Of a DNA stretch of 64,000 bases, positions 19,321 to 29,351 are shown piece by piece; the stretch's first letter is position 1; each line of letters starts with the position of its first letter. Origin of the DNA: Mycobacterium sp. ST-F2 (GTDB lineage Bacteria > Actinomycetota > Actinomycetes > Mycobacteriales > Mycobacteriaceae); the NCBI RefSeq assembly GCF_001905655.1, contig NZ_JMHT01000003.1, positions 85,468 through 149,467 on the forward strand. Reading direction: 5' to 3'. The notes beneath the pieces were generated by a model. The model was not told where the DNA came from. It did not search any database and saw nothing but the letters and a program-made list of their open reading frames with translations. The translations under genes were made by a program, and so were the position numbers.

Positions 19321-20991
19321 ATGGCGGAGATCGACCGGCGCACAGTTCTCAAAGGCACAGCGGCGGTGGCGGGGGTGGCCGCAGCGGGGGCCGGTGGCTA
19401 TCAGCTGTTGTCCCGGACGGGCCGCGAGCATGCGGCCGGCCGGCCCAACATCCTGGTGATCATCGTCGACCAGATGCGCGCGCCCCAATGGTTTCCCGAT
19501 ACCGGTCAGCTCGGCGAACTGCTACCCAACCTGGACCGGCTCCGGCAGCGGAGTGTGTCCTTCGAGTCGCACTACTCGGCGTCCAACATGTGCACACCGT
19601 CGCGCGGGGTGCTGACCACCGGCCTCTACTCGCACCAGACGGGATGTCTGTACACCGGCGAGGGCGCCACCGAATCCACTCTGGCGCCGCGCTTTCCGAC
19701 GTGGGGCACCATGCTGCGCGAGCAGGGCTACCGCACCTGGTGGTGGGGCAAGTGGCACCTGGGTGCCGTAGCCGACACCACCCCGGACGGTCTCGACGTC
19801 CACGGCTTTTCCGGTGGGACGTACCCGTCGCCCAACGGGGGCCCGAACCAGGGGCTGAAGATCGACCACACCATCGTCGACCAGTTCGACGGCTGGTTCA
19901 CCGACCACGCCGGCAGCGGCCCGTGGTGCACCACGGTGTCCCTGGTGAACCCGCATGACATCTGCTGGTGGCCGAGAAACCCACTGCCCGACGATGTTCC
20001 GCACGTGTTCTCCGGGATGCCGGTGAATTTCGAGGGACCCGAGGACATGCGCCGGCGCGGTAAGCCGCAGCTGCAGATCGACTACATGAACTTCATGTCG
20101 CCGCTGATGACCGGACCGGTGCCGTACTCGGGCCCGGAGATGGCGGCGCAGTGGGCGCGGTGCCTCGACAACTACCTGTGGCTGCATCAGCAGGTCGATG
20201 TCCAGATCGGCCGGGTGCTGGACACCCTGGCGTCACGTCCGGACGTCGAGCGCGACACCGTCGTGGTGTTCACCTCGGACCACGGGGAGTACGCCGGCTC
20301 GCACGGCCTACGGGGCAAGGGTGCGGCCATCTACGAGGAGTCCATCCGGGTACCGCTGTACATCCACGATCCGACGGGCCACCTGACGCCAAAGCCAGGC
20401 GAACGCCGCGGACAGTTGACCTCCAGCGTGGACATCGCACCGCTGCTGCTGACCATCGCGGCCGGCGGCAACGGCTGGCGTTCGGACGGCCGGTTCAGCT
20501 ACCTGCAGGCGCGGGGCGACATCGCCGCCGTCGCTGCTGACCCCGGCGTGGCAGGCCGCGCGTGGGTCGCGCACGCCACCGATGACATGTCGGTGGAAGA
20601 GATGGCGACGCTGATGAAATCGCCTGCGGTACAGAAGATGATGGGTGGCGGGGCGCTCCCCACAGAGATTCCGACCTCTGCGCCCAGCCATATCGTTGCG
20701 GTGCGGACGTCCGACGCGAAGTTGGGCCGGTACTCGTACTGGCAGCGCGGCAGCATGGAGACCGACCGCACCCGCAAGATCGAATACGAGCTCTACGACT
20801 ACGAATCACCTTCGGGCGCACACGAACTCGACAACCTCGCGGGCCGCAGCGCCAAGCAGGCCAAGCTGCAGGGGCTGCTCGAGGGCGAGGTGCTGCCCGA
20901 ACTGCGGGCACCGCTGCCGGCCTGGATGCATGATGCTCAGGAGCAGGGCATGGCAGACATGCAGCGGCTCACCGTGGCCCGCGCCGGGTAG
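19321..20991 (+). CDS. Tat-exported type I sulfatase
   Basis: A 556-residue alkaline-phosphatase-fold hydrolase. The N-terminus has a twin-arginine signal (DRRTVLKGTAAVAG). The sulfatase motif CTPSR is at residues 91-95; Cys91 must be converted to formylglycine by the formylglycine-generating enzyme. Metal-binding aspartates are in LVIIVDQM and FTSDHGEYAGSHG, and the basic GKWHLGAV region is present. It cleaves sulfate esters outside the membrane; the substrate is unknown. It follows the AraC gene after 9 bases, and its stop abuts the convergent hydrolase gene. Confidence 0.9.
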   Translation: MAEIDRRTVLKGTAAVAGVAAAGAGGYQLLSRTGREHAAGRPNILVIIVDQMRAPQWFPDTGQLGELLPNLDRLRQRSVSFESHYSASNMCTPSRGVLTTGLYSHQTGCLYTGEGATESTLAPRFPTWGTMLREQGYRTWWWGKWHLGAVADTTPDGLDVHGFSGGTYPSPNGGPNQGLKIDHTIVDQFDGWFTDHAGSGPWCTTVSLVNPHDICWWPRNPLPDDVPHVFSGMPVNFEGPEDMRRRGKPQLQIDYMNFMSPLMTGPVPYSGPEMAAQWARCLDNYLWLHQQVDVQIGRVLDTLASRPDVERDTVVVFTSDHGEYAGSHGLRGKGAAIYEESIRVPLYIHDPTGHLTPKPGERRGQLTSSVDIAPLLLTIAAGGNGWRSDGRFSYLQARGDIAAVAADPGVAGRAWVAHATDDMSVEEMATLMKSPAVQKMMGGGALPTEIPTSAPSHIVAVRTSDAKLGRYSYWQRGSMETDRTRKIEYELYDYESPSGAHELDNLAGRSAKQAKLQGLLEGEVLPELRAPLPAWMHDAQEQGMADMQRLTVARAG

Positions 20992-22215
20992 CTACAGACC
21001 CAGCGCCTGGTACGTCCGCTTCACGAATTTCGGCCGCGCCGAACGGAGTTTGGCCTGTGAGGCGTTGCCGGCGACGGCCGCCGCGGCGTCCACGCTGAGT
21101 TCGGGCTGGTTCTGGATCAGGTAGATCAGGATCAGGTTCGCGTTCGGATCGGCCTGCCACCACGTGCCGAACGCACCCGGCCAACTGAACGTGCCCGGGC
21201 CGCCCGGACCGAAGAACGGTGTGGCCTTTGCCTCGTCGGTCACCAGCGACAGGTTCAGCCCGAAGCCGCGCCCGATCCAGAACGGTGCGCCGAGGAAATT
21301 CTGCGACTTCTGCTCGGCGGTCAGCCGGTCGGTGCGCATCGACTGCACCGACTCCTCCGACAGCACCCGCACCCCGTCGACCTCGCCGCCGGCCAGGAGC
21401 ATTCGCGCGAACGTCAGGTAGTCGTCGACGGTCGACCAGAGTCCGCCGCCACCGGCGCAGAACGTCGGCGGCATCACCTGCGGTGGCCCCATTTTGCCGG
21501 GCCGCAGGCTCAGGGTGTCCCCGTCGGCGGTCAGCTGGTACATGGTCGCCGCGCGGCGCCGACCCGAGTGCGTCACCGCGAAACCGGTGTCGACCATGTT
21601 CAGTGGTTTGAAGATGCGTTCCGCCAACACATCTGGCAGCGGCTTGCCCTCGATGCGGGACAGCAGAAAGCCCAGCACGTCGGTCGACTGGCTGTACGTC
21701 AGCGCGTCACCGGGCTGGTGCGCCAGCGGCAGCTGTCCCAGCTCGGCCAGCCAGCGGTCCGGATCCTGCAGCGACTGCAGCTTGTTGTAGGCCCGGCCCA
21801 GTGGCGGCGGCACCGTGAACCCGTAGGCCAGGCCGCCGCGGTGGGTCATCAGATCCTCGACGGTGATGGGCCGCCGCGCGGGCACGGACCGGTCCAGCGG
21901 CCCGTCGAGGCTCGTCATCACGCGCGGGTTGGCAAGCTCGGGAAGCCAATTCGCGATGGGGTCGGTCAGGGCCAGCCGGCCCTCGTCGACAAGCGTCATG
22001 GCCGCCGCGACCGTGACAGGCTTGGACATCGACGCGATGCGGAACACGGTGTCGCGCTCCATCGGCAGCTTCGCGTCCACGTCGCGGTGGCCGAGCGTGT
22101 TGACCTGCCGCACCGCGCCGTCCTGCCACACCAGCGTGACCGCTCCGGCCAGCAGGCCGGTGTCGATCGCCGCGCTGACCGATTCGGTATTCGCGTCGAG
22201 ATTCACCCGCGTCAC
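20992..22215 (-). CDS. Beta-lactamase-family serine hydrolase (class C/esterase type)
   Basis: A 407-residue protein of the penicillin-binding-protein-like superfamily. The SxxK motif is SMSK (Ser62-Lys65) in FRIASMSKPVTVAAAM. The second motif appears as LTYSQSTDVLG, where Gln replaces the usual Asn of YxN, which suggests an EstB-like esterase more than a true beta-lactamase. No signal peptide is visible, so it may be cytoplasmic. It starts one base after the stop of the YVTN-protein gene on the same strand and probably shares a transcript with it. Confidence 0.88.
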   Translation of the reverse strand: MTRVNLDANTESVSAAIDTGLLAGAVTLVWQDGAVRQVNTLGHRDVDAKLPMERDTVFRIASMSKPVTVAAAMTLVDEGRLALTDPIANWLPELANPRVMTSLDGPLDRSVPARRPITVEDLMTHRGGLAYGFTVPPPLGRAYNKLQSLQDPDRWLAELGQLPLAHQPGDALTYSQSTDVLGFLLSRIEGKPLPDVLAERIFKPLNMVDTGFAVTHSGRRRAATMYQLTADGDTLSLRPGKMGPPQVMPPTFCAGGGGLWSTVDDYLTFARMLLAGGEVDGVRVLSEESVQSMRTDRLTAEQKSQNFLGAPFWIGRGFGLNLSLVTDEAKATPFFGPGGPGTFSWPGAFGTWWQADPNANLILIYLIQNQPELSVDAAAAVAGNASQAKLRSARPKFVKRTYQALGL

Positions 22216-22216
22216 G

Positions 22217-24490
22217 TTAGCCGGTACGTGAAATGACCGATATCGTGCCGTCCCCCAGGTTGGGAACGTAGACCAGCCCCGTGGTCTGGTCGACTGCCGG
22301 GAACGCGGCGTTGGGGCCGACCGCGACTGTCGCGAACACCTTGTTGGTGGCGGTATCGATCACCGACACGGTCCCGCCGTAGTTGGTCACGTACAACGTT
22401 TTGCCGTCCGGGCTGAACGCGGCCCCGTTGGCGCGGGTGCCTCCGGTCGGGATGGTGGTGGTGACGGTGTTCGTGGCGGTGTCGATCACCGACACGGTGT
22501 CGGACGCGTAGTTGGTGACGTAAGCGAGGGAGCCGTCGGGACTGATGGCGACTGACGCCGGGCGGGTGCCCACCGCGATGGTGCCCGTGACCGTGGACGT
22601 GGCGGTGTCGATCACTGACACCGAATTGCTGTAGTCATTGGCGACGTACGCATGCGCACCATCCGGGGTGAATGCCACACCGGTCGGGTTGGCTCCGACA
22701 GGGATCGTGGTGGTGACCGTGCTCGTGGCGGTGTTGATCACCGACACAGTGCCGTCCTGGTTGTTGGTGACATAGACCGTCTTCCCGTCGGGGCTGACGG
22801 CCGCGCGCAGCGGGAAGACGCCTACACCGATGGTCGTCGGGGTGGTGGGCGGGGTCGTGGTCGTGTCGACCACGGACACCGAATTGCTGTTGCCGTTCAC
22901 GACGTACAACCTGGTGCCGTCCGGGCTGGACACAAGTCCCCCTGGCCGGGTCCCGACGCCGATGGTGCCGAGGATGGTGCCGCTGGCGGGATTGACCACC
23001 GTCACGGTGCTGCTCAAGACATTTGTGACGTAAAGCGTTGTGCCGCTTGGGTTGAGTGCCGCCTCGAGCGGATATGCGTTGACCGCGAAGGTGTCGACGA
23101 CCGCCGGGGCCGCCGGGGTGATGGGCACGGTGATGGTGCCGATGGTGCCCAGATAGGTGCCGTTGCTGGCCCTGGCCTTGAACGTGTCGGTGGTGGGCCC
23201 GCCGGACGCGGCCTGCTGGCGCGCCTCGATGGTGGGTGTATACGTGAACGAGCCGTCTGACAGAACTTGGACGGTGCCGTGTGCCGGGTTGGTTTCGTAT
23301 TGGTAGCTCAGCGCGTGTCCGCCCGGGTCGACTGCGGTGATGGTGCCGGTGACCACACCCGTCTTGGTGTCGGCCAGTTGGCTCGCGGAGGTGGGTGCCT
23401 GGGGAATGTCGGCGAGTCCGACGATGGGCACCGTGATGGTGCCGATATTGCTGGTGTAGACGCCGTTGGTGGCCGTCACGGTGAACGTATCGGTGGTGGG
23501 CCCGCCGACGCTGACCAGATACTGCGACTGCAGGGTCGGCTGATAGGTGTATGCGCCGCTCGACGAGACACTGACGCTGGTCCCGGTGGCGTGCGATACG
23601 AGGTTGTAGGTCAACAGTTTTCCGGCCGGATCGGTGGCGGTCAGGGTGCCGGTGACCAGTCCGGTCAGGAAGTCCTTGTCCTGAGTCGCCGACGTGGGCG
23701 CCGTGGGTTTGTCGGCCAGTACCGCGATCTGCACCGTGACGGTTTTCCTCGTGGTGGCGATGCCGTTGCCGGCCAGGACGGTGAACGTGTCGGTGGTGGG
23801 GCCGCCGAAGCCGGCGTCGAGCCGGGCCGTCTCGGTGGGGGTGTAGGTGTATGTGCCCGACGGGCCGAGCGTCACGGTGCCGCGGGTGGGATCACCGTCG
23901 AGCTGGTAGGCCATGGGCAGCTTGGCCGGTACGCGGAAGCCCAGTGCGCCCGTCACCGCTCCGGTGTTCGGATCCGACGATGTCACCGTCGCGACCCCCG
24001 CATTGGGCACGAGGCCGGCGAACGTCTCGATCCGGCGAACCGCCGTCCACGCCATCGCGCTCATCCGATTCGCCCCTGGCACAGGTGAATTGAGCCCGAA
24101 CACCGACAGCACACCCGCGACGAATTTCAGCGCAGGGTTCTTGGGTACGGGTACGGATTTCGTGACCACGGGGGCTGTCGAGGTCAGTGCGGCGGTCGGC
24201 GTTGCCGCCACCGGAGTCGGCTGCTTGGCGGTTGCTGTTGTCGCGGTTGGTTTGTGCGTGGTGGCGGGAACGGCGGTGGCGGCGGCAGGGGTTCGCTTCG
24301 GTGCGGCCGGGGGTTTGGCCTTGTGGTTCTTGACCTGCTTGGCCGGCGCTGTTGCTGGCGCCTTCGTTGTCGTCTCGTTGGGTGCTGCGACGGCATCGGC
24401 ATGCGCGGCTCCGGCACCGCCGGCCACAGCCGCACCCAGGCCGACGGCCACCGCGCCGGCCCGCAGCCATTTCTTGCTCCCACCGGCCAT
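22217..24490 (-). CDS. Secreted protein with Ig-like repeats and a YVTN beta-propeller
   Basis: A 757-residue exported protein. Layout: signal peptide ending at AHADA (about residue 33); a low-complexity Ala/Pro/Thr/Lys region to about 125; three to four VCBS/cadherin-like repeats at about 165-460, each with the GGPTTDTF signature; then about seven YVTN/NHL blades from about 465 to the end (SVIDTATNTVTTTIPVG pattern, with AFSPDGKTLYVTNYG). Beta-propellers of this kind mediate surface binding; no catalytic residues are seen. The region is internally repetitive. A 126-base gap separates it from the divergent MFS gene. Confidence 0.88.
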   Translation of the reverse strand: MAGGSKKWLRAGAVAVGLGAAVAGGAGAAHADAVAAPNETTTKAPATAPAKQVKNHKAKPPAAPKRTPAAATAVPATTHKPTATTATAKQPTPVAATPTAALTSTAPVVTKSVPVPKNPALKFVAGVLSVFGLNSPVPGANRMSAMAWTAVRRIETFAGLVPNAGVATVTSSDPNTGAVTGALGFRVPAKLPMAYQLDGDPTRGTVTLGPSGTYTYTPTETARLDAGFGGPTTDTFTVLAGNGIATTRKTVTVQIAVLADKPTAPTSATQDKDFLTGLVTGTLTATDPAGKLLTYNLVSHATGTSVSVSSSGAYTYQPTLQSQYLVSVGGPTTDTFTVTATNGVYTSNIGTITVPIVGLADIPQAPTSASQLADTKTGVVTGTITAVDPGGHALSYQYETNPAHGTVQVLSDGSFTYTPTIEARQQAASGGPTTDTFKARASNGTYLGTIGTITVPITPAAPAVVDTFAVNAYPLEAALNPSGTTLYVTNVLSSTVTVVNPASGTILGTIGVGTRPGGLVSSPDGTRLYVVNGNSNSVSVVDTTTTPPTTPTTIGVGVFPLRAAVSPDGKTVYVTNNQDGTVSVINTATSTVTTTIPVGANPTGVAFTPDGAHAYVANDYSNSVSVIDTATSTVTGTIAVGTRPASVAISPDGSLAYVTNYASDTVSVIDTATNTVTTTIPTGGTRANGAAFSPDGKTLYVTNYGGTVSVIDTATNKVFATVAVGPNAAFPAVDQTTGLVYVPNLGDGTISVISRTG

Positions 24491-24616
24491 TGCAATCCCC
24501 TCGTCAGCCCTCAGGCGGGAGTCTGTCAGACGAAATTGACGCTTGCTTCAGTTTGGGCAAACCGTCGTGTGGGATGTTGTAGTCGGACGGCGGTTGCAGT
24601 AGGCATACTGCGTCAC

Positions 24617-25954
24617 GTGGCAGCAGACCCGTCGACCCCGCACACCCCGATGAACAAGGTGGCGTTCGCCAGTTTCATCGGCACCGCCATCGAGTTCTAC
24701 GACTTCTACATCTACGGCACCGCGGCGGCGCTGATCTTCCCGCAGGTGTTCTTCCCGAACCTGCCGCCGGCCATGGCGACCATCTCGTCGCTGGCCACCT
24801 TCGCGGTCGCGTTCCTGGCCCGCCCGATCGGCGCGGCGGTCTTCGGGCATTACGGAGATCGCCTGGGCCGCAAGAAGACTCTGGTCGCGACGCTGCTCAT
24901 CATGGGCCTGTCCACCGTCGGGGTCGGTCTGGTGCCCAGTTCGGCGTCGATCGGCATCGCGGCGCCGATCATCCTGCTCACGCTGCGGGTGTTCCAGGGC
25001 TTCGCGGTGGGCGGGGAATGGGCCGGCTCGGCGCTGCTGTCCGCCGAATACGCGCCGGCCGGAAAACGCGGGATGTACGGCATGTTCACCCAGTTGGGCG
25101 CCGGTGCCGGGCTCGCCGTCAGCAACCTCGTGGTGCTGATCGCCAACGTGACCATCGGGGAGAAGAGCCCGGTGTTCCTGGACTGGGGCTGGCGGCTGCC
25201 GTTCCTGTTCAGCGCGGTGCTGCTGGCGGTGGCGCTGTACGTGCGGTTGAGCATCGACGAGACTCCGGTGTTCGTCGCGGAGCAGAAGCGGGGGATGGTG
25301 CCCCGCGCGCCGCTGGGGGAACTGGTGCGCAACCAGGGCAAGCAGGTGCTGCTCGGGGCGGGCTGCATGGTCGGCATCTTCACCATGAGCTTCCTCGGCG
25401 GCACCTACCTGATGAGTTACGCCAGCACCCGCATCCACCATCCGCGGACCCTGATCCTCGCCGTCGGTGTGCTGGCCGGGGTGTCCCTCATGGTGTTCTC
25501 GGCCATCTCGGCGGTGCTGTGCGACCGTTACGGCCGGCGCCGCATCATCCTGGTCGGGTTCGGGTTGGCGCTGCCGTGGGCGTTCCTCGTGATGCCGCTG
25601 ATCGACTCCGGATCACCGGTGGGCTTCGCCGTGGCGATCGCCGGCATCTTCTGCATCTTCGGGCTGGCCTACGGGCCCATCGGGGCGTTCCTGCCTGAGA
25701 CGTTCGCCACGCGCTACCGCTACACCGGCGCCGGCATGGCCTTCAACCTCGCCGGCATCGTCGGCGGCGCGCTGCCGCCACTGGTCGCCGGGCCGCTGGT
25801 CGCCGCCCTCGGGAGCTGGGCCGTTGGGCTGATGATCGCCGCCTTCGTGCTGGTCAGCATCGTCTGCACGCTCGTGCTGCCGGAAACCCGGGGGTCCGCC
25901 TTGGACGATGCGCAGGACGGCATGCGTGACGGTGACGCCCTGGCGGCCTGCTAA
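24617..25954 (+). CDS. MFS transporter, metabolite:proton symporter (MHS) type
   Basis: A 445-residue membrane carrier with 12 predicted helices. The family opening KVAFASFIGTAIEFYDFYIYGTAAAL and the loop 2-3 motif GHYGDRLGRKKTL are characteristic of the MHS (ProP/ShiA-like) symporters for small organic ions. The GTG at 24617 is chosen because upstream in-frame codons overlap the divergent secreted-protein gene; the ATG at 24650 is an alternative. The substrate cannot be predicted. It ends 68 bases before pyrR and is unlikely to belong to the pyr operon. Confidence 0.88.
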   Translation: MAADPSTPHTPMNKVAFASFIGTAIEFYDFYIYGTAAALIFPQVFFPNLPPAMATISSLATFAVAFLARPIGAAVFGHYGDRLGRKKTLVATLLIMGLSTVGVGLVPSSASIGIAAPIILLTLRVFQGFAVGGEWAGSALLSAEYAPAGKRGMYGMFTQLGAGAGLAVSNLVVLIANVTIGEKSPVFLDWGWRLPFLFSAVLLAVALYVRLSIDETPVFVAEQKRGMVPRAPLGELVRNQGKQVLLGAGCMVGIFTMSFLGGTYLMSYASTRIHHPRTLILAVGVLAGVSLMVFSAISAVLCDRYGRRRIILVGFGLALPWAFLVMPLIDSGSPVGFAVAIAGIFCIFGLAYGPIGAFLPETFATRYRYTGAGMAFNLAGIVGGALPPLVAGPLVAALGSWAVGLMIAAFVLVSIVCTLVLPETRGSALDDAQDGMRDGDALAAC

Positions 25955-25970
25955 GCTACCCGGCTAGTTA

Positions 25971-26022
25971 GACGTCCTTTAACGATCCGTCCAGAGAGGC
26001 GGAGAAGGAGGTCCGGTGTCTC
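25971..26022 (+). promoter_or_regulatory. PyrR-binding RNA leader of the pyr operon
   Basis: The leader contains TCCAGAGAGGC (25990-26000), matching the conserved PyrR-binding loop. GACGTCCTT (25971-25979) can pair, with one mismatch, to AAGGAGGTC (26005-26013), which holds the pyrR Shine-Dalgarno. This agrees with the known mycobacterial arrangement in which PyrR-UMP stabilises a hairpin that blocks translation of pyrR and the operon. A TAAGCT (25952-25957) could be the -10 element. The pairing and loop are seen; repression is inferred from the family. Confidence 0.8.
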
Positions 26023-26595
26023 GTGGGTGACTCCACCGACCGGGAATTGTTGTCCGCTGCCGATGTCGGCCGGACCATCTCGCGCATCGCGCACCAGGTC
26101 ATCGAGAAGACTGCGCTCGACGCGCCCGACGCTCCGCGCGTGGTGCTGCTCGGTATCCCGACCCGCGGCGTCACCCTGGCCGCCCGGATCGCCGAGAAGG
26201 TCAAGGAGTTCGCCGGCGTGGAGCTGCCGTACGGCGCGCTGGACATCACGCTGTACCGCGACGACCTGAACTTCAAACCGCCGCGGGCACTGGCCTCGAC
26301 CTCGATTCCGGAGGGTGGCATCGACAACGCGACGGTCATCCTCGTCGACGACGTCCTGTACTCCGGCCGCTCGGTGCGTTCGGCGCTGGACGCGCTGCGC
26401 GATATCGGCCGCCCGCGGATGGTTCAGCTGGCCGTGCTGGTCGACCGCGGCCACCGTGAACTTCCGATCCGCGCCGACTACGTCGGTAAGAACGTCCCGA
26501 CGTCGCGCAGCGAGAACGTCAAGGTGCGCCTGTCAGAGACCGATGGCGGAGACGATCACGTCTCCATCGCCCCCTACGGAGGACCCACCCGCTGA
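26023..26595 (+). CDS. pyrR: Bifunctional pyr operon regulator/uracil phosphoribosyltransferase
   Basis: A 190-residue protein with a type I PRTase fold. The PRPP loop [21 protein letters not shown] is at about residues 105-125, and the RNA-binding face includes ITLYRDDL and KNVPTSR. PyrR binds UMP and the pyr mRNA leader and in mycobacteria represses translation. The start is GTG at 26023; its Shine-Dalgarno (GGAGG, 26007-26011) lies in the leader hairpin. A tiny overlapping frame, GTG at 26016 to TGA at 26030, begins between them. The stop is 31 bases before pyrB. Confidence 0.96.
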   Translation: MGDSTDRELLSAADVGRTISRIAHQVIEKTALDAPDAPRVVLLGIPTRGVTLAARIAEKVKEFAGVELPYGALDITLYRDDLNFKPPRALASTSIPEGGIDNATVILVDDVLYSGRSVRSALDALRDIGRPRMVQLAVLVDRGHRELPIRADYVGKNVPTSRSENVKVRLSETDGGDDHVSIAPYGGPTR

Positions 26596-26626
26596 TGAGC
26601 GCTTGCGCGAAGAAGAGACGACAAGG

Positions 26627-27571
26627 ATGAAGCATCTTTTAGCCGCCTCGGACCTGAGCCGCGATCAGGCGACGGCCATCCTCGATGACGCCGACAAATT
26701 CCGGGAAGCGCTGCTGGGCCGCGACGTCAAGAAGCTGCCGACGTTGCGCGGCCGCACCGTCATCACCATGTTCTACGAGAACTCCACCCGCACCCGGGTG
26801 TCGTTCGAGGTGGCCGGTAAGTGGATGAGCGCCGACGTGATCAACGTCAGCGCCTCCGGTTCGTCGGTCGCCAAAGGGGAGTCGCTGCGCGACACGGCGC
26901 TGACCCTGCGTGCCGCCGGTGCCGACGCGCTGATCATCCGGCACCCGGCTTCCGGTGCGGCACAACAGCTTGCGGCCTGGACGCGCGACGAACACGGCGG
27001 GCCGTCAGTGATCAACGCGGGCGACGGCACGCACGAACACCCGACGCAGGCGCTGCTCGACGCGCTGACCATCCGGCAGCGCCTCGGCGGCCTCGAGGGC
27101 CGGCGCGTGGTGATCGTTGGCGACATCCTGCACAGCCGGGTGGCGCGCTCCAATGTCTCGCTGTTGTCGACGCTGGGGGCCGAGGTGGTGCTGGTGGCGC
27201 CGCCGACGCTGCTGCCCGTCGGGGTCGCCGACTGGCCGGTGACGGTCTCGCATGACCTGGACGCCGAACTGCCGGCCGCCGACGCGGTCCTGATGCTGCG
27301 GGTGCAGGCCGAGCGGATGAACGGCGCGTTCTTCCCGTCGGCGCGTGAGTACTCGGTGCGCTACGGGCTGTCGGAGAAGCGACTGGCCGGGTTGAGCGAG
27401 GACACGGTGGTGCTGCACCCCGGTCCGATGCTGCGCGGCATGGAGATCGCCTCGTCGGTCGCCGATTCGTCGCAATCAGCTGTACTGCAACAGGTTTCGA
27501 ATGGGGTGCATGTTCGTATGGCAGTGCTGTTCCAGCTTCTGGTCGGTGCGGGCCGGGAGGTGATCGCGTGA
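26627..27571 (+). CDS. pyrB: Aspartate carbamoyltransferase catalytic chain
   Basis: A 314-residue enzyme joining carbamoyl phosphate and aspartate, the first committed pyrimidine step. The carbamoyl-phosphate signature [13 protein letters not shown] is at about residues 47-59; [12 protein letters not shown] and the aspartate-binding [10 protein letters not shown] are also present. No pyrI regulatory chain is nearby, as usual in mycobacteria. The ATG at 26627 follows an ACAAGG site. It overlaps pyrC by four bases. Confidence 0.97.
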   Translation: MKHLLAASDLSRDQATAILDDADKFREALLGRDVKKLPTLRGRTVITMFYENSTRTRVSFEVAGKWMSADVINVSASGSSVAKGESLRDTALTLRAAGADALIIRHPASGAAQQLAAWTRDEHGGPSVINAGDGTHEHPTQALLDALTIRQRLGGLEGRRVVIVGDILHSRVARSNVSLLSTLGAEVVLVAPPTLLPVGVADWPVTVSHDLDAELPAADAVLMLRVQAERMNGAFFPSAREYSVRYGLSEKRLAGLSEDTVVLHPGPMLRGMEIASSVADSSQSAVLQQVSNGVHVRMAVLFQLLVGAGREVIA

Positions 27572-28851
27572 GCACGGTGATTCGCGGGGTCCGGCTCTAC
27601 GGCGAGGGTGATCCGGTCGATGTGCTGATCGCCGATGGGCAGATCGCCGAGATCGGTAGCGGCCTGACGGGTGACGAGGTCATCGACGCCGTCGGCCAAG
27701 TCATGCTGCCCGGCTTCGTCGACCTGCACACCCACCTGCGCGAGCCCGGCCGCGAATACGCCGAGGACATCGAAACCGGTTCGGCGGCAGCCGCACTCGG
27801 CGGTTACACCGCGGTGTTCGCCATGGCCAACACCGATCCGGTCGCCGACACCGTCGTGGTCACGGACCACGTCTGGCACCGCGGGCAGCAGGTCGGCCTG
27901 GTCGACGTGCACCCGGTTGGCGCCGTCACCGTCGGGCTCGACGGCAAGCAGCTCACCGAGATGGGCCTCATGGCGGCCGGTGCCGGACAGGTCCGGATGT
28001 TCTCCGACGACGGCATCTGTGTCGATGACCCGCTGGTGATGCGCCGGGCGCTGGAATACGCTGCGGGACTTGGTGTCCTGATCGCCCAGCACGCCGAGGA
28101 ACCGCGCCTGACGGTGGGTGCCGTCGCCCATGAGGGCCCGAATGCCGCCCGGCTGGGACTGGCCGGCTGGCCGCGCTCGGCGGAGGAGTCCATCGTGGCC
28201 CGCGACGCGATCCTGGCCCGCGACGCCGGCGCCCGCGTGCACATCTGCCACGCCTCGACGGCGGGCACCGTCGAGCTGATCAAATGGGCCAAGGCCCAGG
28301 GCATTTCGATCACCGCCGAGGTCACCCCGCACCACCTGCTGCTCGACGACAGCCGGCTCGCGGACTACGACGGCCGCAACCGGGTCAACCCGCCGCTGCG
28401 CGAGGCCAGTGACGCCGAGGCGCTGCGCCAGGCCCTGGCCGACGGGGTGATCGACTGCGTCGCAACCGATCACGCCCCGCACGCCGAACACGAGAAGATG
28501 TGCGAGTTCGCGCACGCGCGCCCCGGCATGCTCGGCCTGCAGACCGCGCTGTCGGTCGTCGTGGAGACCATGGTGACGCCGGGCCTGCTCAGCTGGCGTG
28601 ACGTCGCCCGCGTGATGAGCGAGGCCCCGGCCGCCATCGTCGGCCTGCCCGACCAGGGCCGTCCGCTGGCGGTCGGCGAACCCGCCAACCTGACCGTGGT
28701 GAACCCCGAGGCGACCTGGACGGTGCACGGCACCGGCCTGGCCAGCCGGTCGGACAACACGCCGTACGAGTCGATGGCGCTGCCCGCCACCGTCACGCTG
28801 ACGATGTTGCGCGGCAAGGTGACCGCGCGGGATGGGCAGTCGCCTGCATGA
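27568..28851 (+). CDS. pyrC: Dihydroorotase
   Basis: A 427-residue zinc amidohydrolase that cyclises carbamoyl aspartate. The metal motif [10 protein letters not shown] is at about residues 52-61, and the other ligands lie in [24 protein letters not shown] and [14 protein letters not shown]. It is of the class I, long bacterial type. GTG start at 27568 overlapping pyrB (GTGA); its end overlaps the next gene by four bases. Confidence 0.97.
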   Translation: MSTVIRGVRLYGEGDPVDVLIADGQIAEIGSGLTGDEVIDAVGQVMLPGFVDLHTHLREPGREYAEDIETGSAAAALGGYTAVFAMANTDPVADTVVVTDHVWHRGQQVGLVDVHPVGAVTVGLDGKQLTEMGLMAAGAGQVRMFSDDGICVDDPLVMRRALEYAAGLGVLIAQHAEEPRLTVGAVAHEGPNAARLGLAGWPRSAEESIVARDAILARDAGARVHICHASTAGTVELIKWAKAQGISITAEVTPHHLLLDDSRLADYDGRNRVNPPLREASDAEALRQALADGVIDCVATDHAPHAEHEKMCEFAHARPGMLGLQTALSVVVETMVTPGLLSWRDVARVMSEAPAAIVGLPDQGRPLAVGEPANLTVVNPEATWTVHGTGLASRSDNTPYESMALPATVTLTMLRGKVTARDGQSPA

Positions 28852-29351
28852 ACACGGGGACTCTGATCACCTACCTGGTGCTGGCCGCTGTTGTGGTCGT
28901 ACTGCTCGGGTTCGCGATCCGGCAGATGCTCAAGGGCTGGATGCACCGGGTGCAGCGGCAGGCGGGTGCCGTCGGACTGCTGCCGGCGCTGCCCGACACT
29001 GTCGGACCGGCGATCGTGCCCGCCACCAAGGGCATGTACATCGGCAGCACCTTCGCGCCGAGCTGGCAGGACCGAATTGCGGTGGGCTCCCTCGGTTTTC
29101 GCAGCAAAGCCGTGCTGACGCGCTACCCCGAGGGCATCATGCTGCAGCTCACCGGCGGCAGCCCGATCTGGATTCCCGACGAATCCATCACCGCCATCCG
29201 CACCGAGCGCGCCATCGCCGGCAAGGTGCTCACCTACGACGGGATTCTCGCCATCCGGTGGCAGCTGCCGTCGGGCACCGAGATCGATACCGGATTCCGT
29301 AGCGACGACCGTCGCGAACTGGCCAAATGGGTTGAGGAGGACAGCAAGTGA
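28848..29351 (+). CDS. Membrane-anchored PH-like protein, Rv1382-type
   Basis: A 167-residue protein with one N-terminal membrane helix (about residues 6-26, [20 protein letters not shown]) and a soluble domain of about 130 residues that NCBI-style annotation describes as PH-like in mycobacterial homologues. Its place between pyrC and carA, overlapping both by four bases, is conserved in M. tuberculosis (Rv1382). No role in pyrimidine synthesis is known. The strict coupling suggests it is made in proportion to the pyr enzymes. Confidence 0.8.
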   Translation: MNTGTLITYLVLAAVVVVLLGFAIRQMLKGWMHRVQRQAGAVGLLPALPDTVGPAIVPATKGMYIGSTFAPSWQDRIAVGSLGFRSKAVLTRYPEGIMLQLTGGSPIWIPDESITAIRTERAIAGKVLTYDGILAIRWQLPSGTEIDTGFRSDDRRELAKWVEEDSK

